From: Casp-actino8 sp001510455
GTDB taxonomy: Bacteria > Actinomycetota > Acidimicrobiia > Acidimicrobiales > Ilumatobacteraceae
Direction of reading: 5' to 3'
Assembly (NCBI GenBank): GCA_027592035.1
Contig: JAQCIK010000017.1
Span: forward strand, 1 to 45,753
Length of the DNA stretch: 45,753 nt
The notes beneath the pieces are model-generated. The model saw nothing but the letters and a program-made list of their open reading frames with translations, was not told the DNA's origin and did no database searches. The position numbers were made by a program, and so were the translations under genes. Of this stretch, positions 1-9,468 are shown piece by piece (the first letter of the stretch is position 1; each line of letters opens with the position of its first letter).

Positions 1-1008
<1,008 letters not shown>

Positions 1009-1062
1009 GAAACTCAGCTCGTGCTTGCTCTGGAGTTGTCAGGGATCCTGACGACACAAGAT

Positions 1063-1180
1063 TTCCGGTGGCCATAGCGGCGGAGATACACCCGTTCCCA
1101 TTCCGAACACGGCAGTTAAGCCCGCCAGCGCCGATGGTACTTGGGGGTAGACCCCCTGGGAGAGTAGGTCGCTGCCGGGA
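1063..1180 (+). rRNA. rrf: 5S ribosomal RNA
   Basis: About 118 nt with the diagnostic 5S core CCCATTCCGAACACGG (1097-1112) and the GGGAGAGTAGG block near 1158-1168. The ends TCCGGTGGC and GCTGCCGGGA pair to form helix I, which sets the boundaries to within 1-2 nt. It completes the rRNA operon after the 23S gene. Confidence 0.95.
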
Positions 1181-1189
1181 TTAGTCGAT

Positions 1190-1225
1190 GAAGAACCCCG
1201 ATCGCATCTGCGGTCGGGGTTCTTC
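1190..1225 (+). terminator. Rho-independent-type terminator of the rRNA operon
   Basis: A 16-bp inverted repeat: GAAGAACCCCGATCGC (1190-1205) pairs with 1210-1225 around a 4-nt loop, with a single G/T wobble. There is only a weak T-rich tail (GCGTTAC). It starts 10 bp after the 5S gene and clearly separates the rRNA operon from the next CDS. Confidence 0.9.
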
Positions 1226-1309
1226 GCGTTACGGCCACTCTCACTCGTTGCCCCGTTGGAGATCGATCGCGACCGGTGACGTTCGTGAGCACGTATCCTG
1301 TCCCATTTC

Positions 1310-2731
1310 ATGGCTGATTCCCCTCGTCCTCGTCGTTCCCCGTCCTCGGGTGGCTCATCTCGTCCCCGGAGTTCGGGTGGCGCACGTTCGGGTGGCTCGC
1401 GTGGGAGCGGTCCTCGTTCCGGTGGCCCTCGTTCCGGCGGCCCTCGCTCCGATGGGCCTCGTTCGGGTGGTCCTCGTTCCGGTGGCTCCCGCTCGGGTGG
1501 CGCAGCGTCGGGGGGTTCCCGCACGGGACGTACCTCGGCCAGCGGATCTCGTCCGAGTGGTTCTCGTCCGAGTGGTGCTCGGGGAACCGGCCCTCGATCC
1601 GGCAGTTCGGGATCAGGTCGTCCTCGCTCCGGTGGATCGTGGTCGGGTGAGTCGCGAACACCGCGGTCTCGCGATACCGACGGACGTTCTCGGGCGGAGG
1701 CCCAGGATCGTCCTGACGGCCGACGTAGAGATCGACGTGATGATCGTCGTAATGATCGACGCGATGACCGTCGTGATGAGCGACGTGATGACCGTCGTGT
1801 TGATCGACGTGACGATCGGCGTTTCGGCCGACGTGATGATCGGCGAGACGACGACGCCCGTCGTCTCCCTCCTCGGCGGGCACGCGCCGAGGAACGAGAG
1901 CCGAAGAACGAAGCCGAGCGACGTCGCGCGGCGGTGCGAGCGCGCGGGGCCGGACAAGTTCGCAAGGGCATCGAACAGACACGTGTCGAACGTTCGCCCG
2001 AGATCTGGATCGATGAAGGATCGGTACGTGATGCGGCGCGCTCGGCGACCGAGCGCGGTCGGGAGACGACAGCGACTCCGAAGCGACGCGAGTCGAAACG
2101 TCCTGGTGAACTCGCACCGGATGTGGCGGCCAGAGTCGACGACGTCCTCGAACCGCGTCGAGCGGCCCGTCTGAAGGATCGTCTCCTGCAAGCGCAAGTG
2201 GCTCTCGAAGGTGAACGCTTCACCGATTCGTTGCGGATGGCTCGTTCCCTCGTCAAGGAGATGCCTCAGGTCGCGGCGGTACACGAAGTGATCGGACTGT
2301 CTTGTTATCGCCTCGGCAAGTGGCGCGATGCCATCGCCTCGCTCGAGATCGCTCGCAACCTGCGTCCTCGGACCGAGGATCTCCCGGTGCTCGCCGACTG
2401 TTATCGCGCACTGCGCCGTTGGACCGAGGTCGATCAAGTGTGGGCCGAGATCAAGGATTCGTCACCGTCTCATGAGGTGATGGCCGAGGGTCGCATCGTG
2501 TACGCCGGATCGCTCGCCGAGCGGGGCGACATGCGCGGCGCGATTGCGCTCATGGCGAGGACGGCCTCGGTGCCTCGACGGATCAAGCCGCACCACCTGA
2601 AGCAGTGGTACGTCCTCGCCGATCTCTACGATCGAGCCGGAGACGTGCGTCGGGCCCGCGAGACGTTCCGGCGCATCGCCGCCGTTGATGCCCGTTACGC
2701 CGACGTGACGCAACGTATCGCCTCGCTCTGA
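1310..2731 (+). CDS. TPR-repeat protein with long Ser/Gly/Arg and Asp/Arg repeat N-terminus
   Basis: A 473-residue protein of two very different halves. Residues 1 to about 122 are low complexity, built on RSGG/PRSGG units. Residues about 136-183 are runs of DDRR/DRRDDRR. A charged linker leads to a C-terminal alpha-helical region (about 285-473) that reads as tetratricopeptide repeats, for example LGKWRDAIASLEIARNLRP and LYDRAGDVRRARETFRRI. No signal peptide or membrane segment is visible, so it is probably cytoplasmic. TPRs mediate protein-protein contacts, and RGG-like tails in other proteins bind RNA; that role here is inference. A TPR protein sits upstream of the HAD/tlyA block in mycobacteria (Rv1691, from memory), and streptomycete relatives may carry similar tails. 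ATG at 1310 is the first start after the rRNA terminator; a TATCCT box ends 10 bp upstream. Confidence 0.85.
   Translation: MADSPRPRRSPSSGGSSRPRSSGGARSGGSRGSGPRSGGPRSGGPRSDGPRSGGPRSGGSRSGGAASGGSRTGRTSASGSRPSGSRPSGARGTGPRSGSSGSGRPRSGGSWSGESRTPRSRDTDGRSRAEAQDRPDGRRRDRRDDRRNDRRDDRRDERRDDRRVDRRDDRRFGRRDDRRDDDARRLPPRRARAEEREPKNEAERRRAAVRARGAGQVRKGIEQTRVERSPEIWIDEGSVRDAARSATERGRETTATPKRRESKRPGELAPDVAARVDDVLEPRRAARLKDRLLQAQVALEGERFTDSLRMARSLVKEMPQVAAVHEVIGLSCYRLGKWRDAIASLEIARNLRPRTEDLPVLADCYRALRRWTEVDQVWAEIKDSSPSHEVMAEGRIVYAGSLAERGDMRGAIALMARTASVPRRIKPHHLKQWYVLADLYDRAGDVRRARETFRRIAAVDARYADVTQRIASL
1409..1500 (+). repeat. 15-bp tandem repeat encoding RSGGP units
   Basis: About six degenerate units of the type GGTCCTCGTTCCGGT lie in tandem inside the TPR-protein gene. 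They encode PRSGG/RSDGP pentapeptides, and the third-position variation keeps the peptide while the DNA drifts. Such an array could expand or contract by slippage in multiples of five codons without a frameshift. Confidence 0.8.
1731..1850 (+). repeat. 12-bp tandem repeat encoding DDRR units
   Basis: A second array in the same gene, built on GATGACCGTCGT/GATGATCGACGT units, encodes DDRR, NDRR, DERR and VDRR tetrapeptides. It alternates acidic and basic pairs and would give an extended polyampholyte. It ends where the sequence turns to FGRRDDRRDDDARR. Confidence 0.8.
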
Positions 2732-2804
2732 CGTTCGATTCCACACTTCGGAACGACGACGCACTCACGTCGCGTGCGTTCGATCCGAAAGGGAGGAAAT
2801 CGTC

Positions 2805-3179
2805 ATGAACATCACGGTTCTCGGAGGAACATTGAGCAGCGATCCGGTCTGGCGTTCCTTGCCGTCGGGAAGCACGGTCGTCGCCCTCGAGGTCACCACC
2901 GAGAGTTCGTTCGAATCTCGATCGACGGTTCCGGTTTCGATGGTCGACCCTCGGCGAGTTCGCGATCTCGAACGTCTGGTTGCCGGAGACGCCGTTCTCG
3001 TGATCGGAGAGACTCGACGACGATTCTTTCGGGCCGGCGGCACCACGGGGAGTCGCACCGAAGTCCGGGCGTCGCAGGTGATTCCGGTCGGCCAACGGGC
3101 TCGGGTGACATCCGCACTGCGCAAGACGGCCGACCTAGTGGGTGCGGCCGTCGACCGAGAACTACTCTTCGGGGCATGA
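2805..3179 (+). CDS. Short single-stranded DNA-binding (SSB-like) protein
   Basis: 124 residues opening MNITVLGGTLSSDPVWRSLP, the pattern of an SSB OB-fold (first strand, then the distance to 'R.LPSG..V..' as in SSB 'R.T..G..V..F'). It is short and lacks the Gly-rich linker and acidic C-terminal tip of canonical SSB, so it is more like the small second SSB paralogues of actinobacteria than the replication SSB. GGGAGG ends 9 nt before the ATG at 2805. The stop overlaps the aldolase start by 4 bp (ATGA), so the two are probably translationally coupled although their functions are unrelated. SSB family assignment is likely; the exact role is unknown. Confidence 0.72.
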   Translation: MNITVLGGTLSSDPVWRSLPSGSTVVALEVTTESSFESRSTVPVSMVDPRRVRDLERLVAGDAVLVIGETRRRFFRAGGTTGSRTEVRASQVIPVGQRARVTSALRKTADLVGAAVDRELLFGA

Positions 3180-4063
3180 ATCAGGAACAACTGACGCGCC
3201 TTCGCAGTGGCCACGGCTTCATCGCCGCGCTCGATCAGAGCGGCGGCAGCACCCCGAAAGCCCTGCGTCTCTACGGAATCGAGGAGTCCGAGTACTCCTC
3301 GGAGGCAGAGATGTTCGACCTCATCCACGGCATGCGTTCCCGAATGATCACGAGCTCGGCGTTCACCGGCGACCGGGTGCTCGGCGCGATCCTGTTCGAA
3401 GGCACCATGGATCGTGAGATCGAAGGGATCGGAAGCGCCGACTATCTCTGGTCGAAGAAGAAGGTCGTACCGTTCCTGAAGGTCGACAAAGGCCTCGAGG
3501 ACGAGAGCGACGGCGTTCAGATGATGAAGCCCATGCCGCAACTCGATGCTTTACTCGGGCGAGCGGTCGGCAAAGGAATCTTCGGAACCAAGATGCGATC
3601 GGTGATCAAGATTGCAGATCGGGTCGGAATCAAGAACGTCGTGGCGCAACAGTTCGCCGTGGGTCGTCAGATTCTCTCGGCCGGTTTGGTTCCCATCATC
3701 GAGCCCGAGGTCGACATCAACAGTCCGTCGAAAGACGAGGCCGAGAAGATCCTGAAAGCCGAGATTCTCGACGAGCTGTCCGGGCAACCGGCCGATCAGC
3801 CGGTCATGTTGAAGCTCACACTGCCAACGACTGACGACTTCTATGCCGATCTGGTCGCTCACCCGAGTGTGCTGCGCGTCGTGGCGCTCTCGGGGGGTTA
3901 CTCACGTGACGATGCGAACGCCAAGTTGTCCCGCAATCACGGCATGATCGCCAGCTTCTCACGTGCCCTGACCGAAGGACTGTCGGCCAAGCAATCCGAC
4001 GCCGATTTCGACGCCGCTCTCGACGCCGCGATCGCCAGTATCTACGCGGCCTCGAACACCTGA
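3176..4063 (+). CDS. fda: Fructose-bisphosphate aldolase class I
   Basis: 295 residues, very close to the staphylococcal-type class I aldolases (about 296 aa). It opens MNQEQLTRLRSGHGFIAALD and continues QSGGSTPKALRLYGIEE, with GAILFEGTMDREIEG, VPFLKVDKGL, GIFGTKMRSV and LSGGYSRDDAN following in order. K213 in VMLKLTLPT is the expected Schiff-base lysine. It cleaves fructose-1,6-bisphosphate to DHAP and glyceraldehyde-3-phosphate without metal in glycolysis/gluconeogenesis. The reading frame stays open upstream to 2774, but similarity begins at ATG 3176, which overlaps the preceding stop as ATGA. Many actinobacteria rely on the metal-dependent class II enzyme; whether this genome has both cannot be seen here. 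Confidence 0.95.
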   Translation: MNQEQLTRLRSGHGFIAALDQSGGSTPKALRLYGIEESEYSSEAEMFDLIHGMRSRMITSSAFTGDRVLGAILFEGTMDREIEGIGSADYLWSKKKVVPFLKVDKGLEDESDGVQMMKPMPQLDALLGRAVGKGIFGTKMRSVIKIADRVGIKNVVAQQFAVGRQILSAGLVPIIEPEVDINSPSKDEAEKILKAEILDELSGQPADQPVMLKLTLPTTDDFYADLVAHPSVLRVVALSGGYSRDDANAKLSRNHGMIASFSRALTEGLSAKQSDADFDAALDAAIASIYAASNT

Positions 4064-4084
4064 GTCGTCGAGGCGGTCACTCGG

Positions 4085-5281
4085 TCAGAGGTCGAAGAGG
4101 GGCCGGATCACGGGTCCGGTACGAAGCTTCGGTGTGAAGAACGTCGATTTCGGCGGCATGAGAAGTCCTTCGTCGGCCGTGCGCCGAATTTCGGCGACGG
4201 TCACGGGGCGAATGAGGACACCGGCGGTCGTTCCGCCCCGGCCGGCTCGAATCGCCTCGACCACGTGATCGACGCCGTGTTGGTAGGTCACGTCGTGAGT
4301 CAGTGATTCGAGAGCGTGTTCGAGGCGGGCGCCGTCCAGATCGCGAACTCCCGTGAAGGCATCGGCGCGTGGAGTGAGCCAGGTTCCTTGGCCGTCGGGT
4401 GCGACCAGAACGAGGGATCCTCGACGATCCATGTCGTTCGTGATGTCGGCAGTGACGGCGCCGGCTGGTTCGAGGTCGAAGGACTGGGCGAGGGTGTCCC
4501 GCAGCGCAGTGAAGTCGACACCCGAGTAGAGACGGTGAATCGCAGCCACGCTCAGTTGGTCGGCGATCAATTCGCCCACGTAGGTCATGGTGGTCTCGGC
4601 GCGTCCGTGAGACCCGGTGTCGTTGATCCTCTCTTCATCGCGGAAAGTACGGCTGATGGCGTATCGATGATGACCGTCGGCGATCACGACATCGTGGCCG
4701 GACACTGCTTGCGACATGGCGGCGACACGGTCGGGGTCGCTCACCCGCTCGACAACGTGGCGAACTCCGTCGACGTCGACCGAGCCGAGAGGTTCTCCCG
4801 GTTCGGCGAGAAGATCGGTGAGGCCAGCGGCCAGTGACAGACCCCAGACCGGCGAAAGATTGGAGAGTGTGGCGCGAGTGAGATCGAGTCGGTCGGTACG
4901 GGCCTTCGGGGTGGTGCGCTCATGGGGGAGGACTCCTCCGGCACCTTCGTCGACGACCTCGAGCGCGCCGATCACACCGCTCGTACGACGGGAGCGACCC
5001 TGGGCATCGACGAACTCCATGCGGTAGACGGTGAACGACGGTTCGACGTCGGCGACGAGGACGCCTTGGTCGACCCACGAACGAAGTCGTCGCCCGGCCT
5101 GTTCGTAGCGGGACGGGCCGTCGCTTTCGATCGGGACGTCGACGTGGACGATGTTCGCAGGGTGGAGGGCTCCCAGCTCGCGTCGATCGTTCTCGGAGAG
5201 AACGTCGTACGGGGGAGCCAGGACGAGATCGAGATCGACCCCCGAGTAGCGAAGGGCACGGAACGGTTCGAAGCGAGGCAC
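4085..5281 (-). CDS. DUF1015 family protein
   Basis: 398 residues, a typical length for DUF1015 (COG4198). It starts with PRFEPFRALRYSG and LVLAPPYDVLSENDR, then carries the hallmark VIADGHHRYAISRTFRDE, and ends LMPPKSTFFTPKLRTGPVIR. The family is uncharacterised; in some bacteria it neighbours serine-biosynthesis genes, but nothing here supports a specific reaction. The frame is open to 5569, but the family match starts at the GTG at 5281, and a CAACCT box 6 bp upstream fits the leaderless pattern seen elsewhere in the window. It is divergent from the HAD gene, with 62 bp between starts, and convergent with the aldolase. Confidence 0.88.
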   Translation of the reverse strand: MPRFEPFRALRYSGVDLDLVLAPPYDVLSENDRRELGALHPANIVHVDVPIESDGPSRYEQAGRRLRSWVDQGVLVADVEPSFTVYRMEFVDAQGRSRRTSGVIGALEVVDEGAGGVLPHERTTPKARTDRLDLTRATLSNLSPVWGLSLAAGLTDLLAEPGEPLGSVDVDGVRHVVERVSDPDRVAAMSQAVSGHDVVIADGHHRYAISRTFRDEERINDTGSHGRAETTMTYVGELIADQLSVAAIHRLYSGVDFTALRDTLAQSFDLEPAGAVTADITNDMDRRGSLVLVAPDGQGTWLTPRADAFTGVRDLDGARLEHALESLTHDVTYQHGVDHVVEAIRAGRGGTTAGVLIRPVTVAEIRRTADEGLLMPPKSTFFTPKLRTGPVIRPLFDL

Positions 5282-5343
5282 GTCACCAGGTTGGCATCTC
5301 GACAGCCCGACCGGAAAACACGAGGCACTGGCAAGATGGGAGT

Positions 5344-6132
5344 GTGAGCGATCGACTCCTCCTCTGCGATCTGGACGGGGTGATCTGGCTCGCCCACCGC
5401 CCGATTCCCGGGTCGGTGGAAGCCGTCCACGATCTGCGCTCGGCTGGTTGGCGCGTGATGTTCGTGACCAACAATTCCTCGTCACCGGTCGCCGCGGTGG
5501 AGGAGTCGTTGGCGAAGATCGGGATCCCCGCCACCGGGGACGTGGTGACGTCGGCTGCGGCTGGTGCATCGCTCGTCGAACCTCGCGAACGGGTACTCGT
5601 GTGCGGAGGTCCGGGGATTCGCGAAGAGCTCGGCCGGCGGGGAGCGAAGGTGATGTCGCACGATGATGCAGACCGCGATCCCGAGCTCATCGACGCGGTC
5701 CTGGTGGGTTTCCATCGGGATTTCGACTTCGAAGTCATGCGACGAGCGGCGACAGCAGTACGAGCGGGGGCGCGATTGATCGGCACCAATGACGATGCGA
5801 CCTATCCGACTCCCGACGGACCGATCCCGGGTGGGGGAAGCATCCTCGCCGCCGTGGCGACGGCGGCGGGAGTCGCTCCGATCGTCGCCGGCAAACCGCA
5901 CGTACCGATGGCCGAGGTCGTGCGCCGTCTCGCCGGAGGAGTGTCGACGCAGGCGGTCATGGTCGGGGATCGTCCGAGTACTGATGGACTCTTCGCCCGC
6001 ACGCTCGGCTGTCGCTACGCGTTGGTTCGTTCCGGCGTGGTCGCTCCCGGTGAGGCGATCGATCTCGACGTCGATGTCCACATCGACACCGCCGACCTGG
6101 GATCGGTGGCTCGCACTCTGTTGGAATCGTGA
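5344..6132 (+). CDS. HAD-IIA family hydrolase (NagD-like phosphatase)
   Basis: 262 residues. HAD motif I LLCDLDGVIW (nucleophile Asp plus Asp), motif II FVTNNSSSP, the subfamily IIA cap with GTNDDATYPTPDGPIPGGGS, the lysine of VAGKPHVPM, and motif IV MVGDRPSTDGLFARTLGC are all present. Members dephosphorylate sugar phosphates, 4-nitrophenyl phosphate or phosphoglycolate; the substrate cannot be told from sequence. It sits in the position of Rv1692, a characterised-family phosphatase upstream of tlyA in mycobacteria. Start GTG 5344; a CAAGAT box ends 6 bp before it. Confidence 0.92.
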   Translation: MSDRLLLCDLDGVIWLAHRPIPGSVEAVHDLRSAGWRVMFVTNNSSSPVAAVEESLAKIGIPATGDVVTSAAAGASLVEPRERVLVCGGPGIREELGRRGAKVMSHDDADRDPELIDAVLVGFHRDFDFEVMRRAATAVRAGARLIGTNDDATYPTPDGPIPGGGSILAAVATAAGVAPIVAGKPHVPMAEVVRRLAGGVSTQAVMVGDRPSTDGLFARTLGCRYALVRSGVVAPGEAIDLDVDVHIDTADLGSVARTLLES

Positions 6133-6156
6133 CGTCCGAGGTCCGATGCCGGTCGG

Positions 6157-6162
6157 TACGGT
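6157..6162 (+). promoter_or_regulatory. TANNNT -10 box for leaderless tlyA
   Basis: TACGGT with a 6-bp gap to the GTG start at 6169. No Shine-Dalgarno lies between box and start, so transcription would begin at or next to the start codon. Confidence 0.55.
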
Positions 6163-6168
6163 GACCAC

Positions 6169-6924
6169 GTGTCACGCCGCCGTCGACTCGATGCCGATCT
6201 CGTCCGGCGTGGTCTCGCGTCCAGTCGCAACGAAGCCCAGGACTTGATCGACCTCGGTCGAGTGCTCGTGAACGGTGCGGTGGCCGAGAAGTCGTCCCGC
6301 TTGGTCGATCCCGCCGACGCGCTCGTCGTCGATGCTCCACCGGCTCGATTCGTCTCACGTGGGGGTGAGAAGTTGGCCGCTGCTCTCGAGGGCTTCGACA
6401 TCGACGTCTCGGGGCGACGAGTTCTCGATGCCGGCGCGTCCACCGGAGGATTCACGGACTGTCTCGTGCAAGCTGGCGCGCGACACGTGGTGGCCCTCGA
6501 TGTCGGACATGGTCAATTGCATCCGAAGATTCGTGACGACGATCGAGTGACGGTGATCGAACGTTTCAACGTTCGCGAGGTCACCGAATCGGCCATCGGG
6601 GGGTCGGTCGACATGGTCGTCGCCGATCTGTCGTTCATCTCGCTCACTCTGGTGATCGACGCATTGATCGGAGTGTGTCGTGACGGAGCGGATCTCGTGT
6701 TGTTGGTGAAACCTCAGTTCGAAGCGGGCCGACGCGAGGTGGCGCGTGGTCGGGGGGTGGTCACCGATCCGCTCGTGCATCGTCAGGCCGTCGACGTCGT
6801 GAGCGAAGCCGTGACCGCTTCCGGGGCCGATGTGGCCGGCGTGATCGAGTCGCCGATCAAGGGCGGCCAGGGCAACGTCGAGTTCCTGCTGCACGCCAGG
6901 AAGCGTGGGAGACTGTCGACATGA
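6169..6924 (+). CDS. tlyA: TlyA family rRNA (cytidine-2'-O)-methyltransferase
   Basis: 251 residues. The N-terminal S4 RNA-binding domain (about 1-60: RRRRLDADLVRRGLASSR, GRVLVNG) is followed by an FtsJ-like Rossmann methyltransferase with the SAM motif VLDAGASTGGFTDCL (from about residue 85), DVGHGQL, VADLSFISL and LLVKPQFEAGR. The K-D-K-E catalytic set of 2'-O-methyltransferases appears intact. Family members methylate C1409 of 16S and C1920 of 23S rRNA and determine capreomycin/viomycin sensitivity in mycobacteria; the older 'hemolysin' name is historical. The stop overlaps nadK by 4 bp (ATGA). Confidence 0.95.
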   Translation: MSRRRRLDADLVRRGLASSRNEAQDLIDLGRVLVNGAVAEKSSRLVDPADALVVDAPPARFVSRGGEKLAAALEGFDIDVSGRRVLDAGASTGGFTDCLVQAGARHVVALDVGHGQLHPKIRDDDRVTVIERFNVREVTESAIGGSVDMVVADLSFISLTLVIDALIGVCRDGADLVLLVKPQFEAGRREVARGRGVVTDPLVHRQAVDVVSEAVTASGADVAGVIESPIKGGQGNVEFLLHARKRGRLST

Positions 6925-7775
6925 CGTCGGCCCCCACGGTCCTCCTGGTCGGTCGTGCCGATCGACCCGATGCCGCTGTTCTCGCTCGTCGTGCCGAACA
7001 GTGGCTGCTCGAGAACGGTTGTGGGGTGGTGGCTGCGGCCGACGACCGTTCGACTCTCGGTTTGAGTGCGACCAGAGCATGGTCACCCGAGGATCGGGTG
7101 TCGCTCGTGCTGAGCATCGGGGGCGATGGAACCGTGCTGCGGGCCGTGAAGGCCGTCGGTGAGAGCGAAACGCCGATCCTGGGCGTGAACGTGGGTCTGC
7201 TCGGTTATCTCACCGCCGTCGAACCCCCCGCCATGCTCGATGCCCTCGCCGACTTCTTCGCCGGTCGCCTGGCCAGTGAATCACGATTCGTGCTCGACGT
7301 GGCCGTTCACACGGCGGGCGGCGTCGCGCACCATCGGGCCCTCAACGAGGCGTCGCTCGAAAAACTCACCGCGGGGCACACGGTTCGACTGCAGATGCGA
7401 ATCGACGGCGCGCCCTTCACGTCGTATCAGGCCGACGGAATGATCGTGGCCACGCCCACTGGATCGACTGCGTATTCTCTGTCGGCTCGTGGCCCGATCC
7501 TGTCACCGCTCATGAAGGCGATCGTCGTGACCCCGCTGTCTCCCCACATGCTCTTCGATCGATCTCTCGTTCTCGCGTCATCGGAAGTGGTGGAGATGGA
7601 GGTCACGGGTGGTCGCCCGGTCGGACTGGCCATCGACGGCGAGTACTTGGGTGTCCTGCAACCCGGTGATCGGATCGAGTGCAGCCAGGCCACCCGTCCG
7701 GCCGTCTTCGTGAAAGTCCACGGCGAGAGATTCCACGACGTGCTGAAGTCCAAGTTCGGCCTGGCCGACCGTTAG
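6921..7775 (+). CDS. nadK: NAD kinase
   Basis: 284 residues, normal for the family. The diagnostic GGDGT is at residues 64-68 (SIGGDGTVLRAVK), followed by VGLLGYLTAV, LNEASLEKLTAG and the glycine-rich DGMIVATPTGSTAYSLSARG. It phosphorylates NAD to NADP using ATP or polyphosphate in the cytoplasm. It is translationally coupled to tlyA and followed after 7 bp by recN, the same order as in mycobacteria. Confidence 0.96.
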   Translation: MTSAPTVLLVGRADRPDAAVLARRAEQWLLENGCGVVAAADDRSTLGLSATRAWSPEDRVSLVLSIGGDGTVLRAVKAVGESETPILGVNVGLLGYLTAVEPPAMLDALADFFAGRLASESRFVLDVAVHTAGGVAHHRALNEASLEKLTAGHTVRLQMRIDGAPFTSYQADGMIVATPTGSTAYSLSARGPILSPLMKAIVVTPLSPHMLFDRSLVLASSEVVEMEVTGGRPVGLAIDGEYLGVLQPGDRIECSQATRPAVFVKVHGERFHDVLKSKFGLADR

Positions 7776-7782
7776 GAGCGCA

Positions 7783-9378
7783 ATGCTCGTCGAACTTCAC
7801 ATCGAAGATCTCGGAGTCATCGATCGGCTCGACCTCGTGCTGGGTTCGGGCCTCGTCGCAGTGACCGGTGAGACAGGAGCCGGCAAGACCATGTTGATCG
7901 AGGCGATCAATTTGCTGGTCGGCGGCCGGGCGGATGCGTCCCGAGTTCGTGCCGGAGCGTCCGAAGCCCGAGTCGAGGGTCGATTCGTCGTCGGGGACGA
8001 CGAGTGGGTGGTCGCTCGAGTCGTTCCCGTCGACGGACGAAGTCGGGGCTATGTCAACGGACGTCTGGCGACCGTGGCGCAGTTGGTCGAAATCGGCGAG
8101 CGCCTCGTCGATCTGCACGGCCAGCACGCCCATCAGAGCCTGTTGTCGGCCTCGGTTCAGCGGGGGGCTCTCGACGAATTCGCGGGTGTCGACCTGTCCG
8201 ACCTGCGGACGGCTCGGGCTCGGCTCACCGAGATCGACGCATCCCTCGCTGCACTCGGAGGTGACCAACGAGTTCGGGTTCGTGACATCGAGCTGTTGCG
8301 ATTCCAGATCGACGAAATCGAATCGACGCACATCGTCTCGGTCGACGAGGAAGACGAAGTCGCACGACGAGAAGACGCCCTCGCCGACGCGACGGCGCAT
8401 CGGGAGGCGGCCGATGAGTCGGCGACGTTCCTCGCGGATGACGAGGGAGTGCTCGATCGTCTCGGGTCGGTGATCGCTCGTCTCGGCTCCCGTCGTCCGT
8501 TCGACGAGGTCGTGGCCCGGGTGCGGGCCGCGTCGGCCGAGATCGACGACGTGGTGCACGAGATCCGACGGATCGGGGAGTCGTGCGACGACGATCCCGC
8601 TCAGTTGGCCGAGGCGCGGGCCCGACGTCAGCAGCTCCGTGATCTCCGTCGCAAATACGGTGAGACCCTCACCGATGTTCTCGAGTACCTGGACGAATGC
8701 CGATCGAGAGTGTCCGAGCTCGAATCCCACGAGGAACGAGTGGCGGCTCTCGAAGCCGAGCGCGTCGAGGTGCTCCGAGTCGAACGAGCGGCAGCCGCTG
8801 TCGTGGCCAAGGTCCGGCGTCAAGGGGCTTCCCGCCTCGGCGAAGCCATCAGCCGCCATCTCGGATCCTTGGCCATGGCTCGGGCCGTGGTCACGGTGTC
8901 GGTCGACGGTGACGACCCCGCCGATGACGTCTCGTTCCTGCTGGCGGCCAATCCGGGCCTACCGGCCGTACCTCTCGCCAAGGCGGCGTCGGGCGGTGAG
9001 CTCGCGCGGACGATGTTGGCCACCCGGCTGGTTCTGTCGTCAGGCCCTCCCATCTTGATCTTCGACGAGGTGGACGCCGGTATCGGTGGACAGGCGGCGA
9101 CTCAGGTCGCCGACGCCCTGTCGGAGCTCGCCCATGATCGGCAGGTCATGGTCGTCACCCATCTGGCCCAGGTCGCCGCCCGAGCGGATCACCACGTCGT
9201 GGTCGACAAAGAGATCGTCGACCGAGCGGGCGCCGAGTCGACAGTGGCTCGGGCCTCGGTGGTCGGAGGGTCGCAGCGCGTCGACGAGATCGCCCGGATG
9301 CTGTCGGGAGACACCGACAGTGCGGCGGCCCGTCGTCATGCTCAGGAACTTCTGTCCGGAAAATCGCGTCGGACCTGA
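7783..9378 (+). CDS. recN: DNA repair protein RecN
   Basis: 531 residues, SMC-like. Walker A GETGAGKT at about 29-36, a long central helical/coiled-coil region rich in E/R (about 150-370), then the ABC signature ASGGELARTMLATRL (about 400) and Walker B ILIFDEVDAGIGG (about 425), followed by VTHLAQVAARADHH. RecN acts early in double-strand-break repair. An AGGAG Shine-Dalgarno lies 5 nt before the ATG, and the gene follows nadK by 7 bp, so all three genes from tlyA look co-transcribed. Confidence 0.96.
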   Translation: MLVELHIEDLGVIDRLDLVLGSGLVAVTGETGAGKTMLIEAINLLVGGRADASRVRAGASEARVEGRFVVGDDEWVVARVVPVDGRSRGYVNGRLATVAQLVEIGERLVDLHGQHAHQSLLSASVQRGALDEFAGVDLSDLRTARARLTEIDASLAALGGDQRVRVRDIELLRFQIDEIESTHIVSVDEEDEVARREDALADATAHREAADESATFLADDEGVLDRLGSVIARLGSRRPFDEVVARVRAASAEIDDVVHEIRRIGESCDDDPAQLAEARARRQQLRDLRRKYGETLTDVLEYLDECRSRVSELESHEERVAALEAERVEVLRVERAAAAVVAKVRRQGASRLGEAISRHLGSLAMARAVVTVSVDGDDPADDVSFLLAANPGLPAVPLAKAASGGELARTMLATRLVLSSGPPILIFDEVDAGIGGQAATQVADALSELAHDRQVMVVTHLAQVAARADHHVVVDKEIVDRAGAESTVARASVVGGSQRVDEIARMLSGDTDSAAARRHAQELLSGKSRRT

Positions 9379-9421
9379 TCCGAGGGGTCGGACAGTGTCG
9401 TCCCCGTGCGCTGACGGCGGG

Positions 9422-9427
9422 TATGGT
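9422..9427 (+). promoter_or_regulatory. Possible pyrG -10 box
   Basis: TATGGT in the 90-bp recN-pyrG gap. A start about 7 nt downstream would place the 5' end of the message at the base of the hairpin at 9431-9462. I see no clear -35. Confidence 0.4.
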
Positions 9428-9430
9428 GGT

Positions 9431-9462
9431 CTCCCGTCATCGGTGGTGCAACCGGACGGGAG
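9431..9462 (+). promoter_or_regulatory. 5'-UTR hairpin sequestering the pyrG Shine-Dalgarno
   Basis: CTCCCGTC (9431-9438) pairs with GACGGGAG (9455-9462), and the inner CGGT (9441-9444) pairs with ACCG (9451-9454), giving 12 bp with a 2-nt bulge and a 6-nt loop. The GGGAGG ribosome binding site (9458-9463) is in the 3' arm, 5 nt before the ATG. In the folded RNA the site would be closed, so this is a candidate translational switch for CTP synthase. It is not a classical terminator because it has no T-tract. Confidence 0.6.
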
Positions 9463-9468
9463 GTCCAC

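Noticed and set aside
1039..2256. Long minus-strand and alternative plus-strand reading frames over the TPR-protein gene
   Set aside because: They are by-products of the GC-rich tandem repeats. They are Arg/Pro/Ser-rich with no domain, and one runs into the 5S rRNA and terminator.
2759..2779. Short inverted repeat ACGCAC/GTGCGT between the TPR gene and the SSB-like gene
   Set aside because: Only 6 bp with no T-tract; too weak to call a terminator.
2774..3175. N-terminal extension of the aldolase reading frame
   Set aside because: The extension overlaps the SSB-like gene in another frame, and aldolase similarity begins exactly at ATG 3176.
5282..5569. N-terminal extension of the DUF1015 frame
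   Set aside because: It is antisense to the HAD gene start and low in protein-like character. The family begins at GTG 5281.
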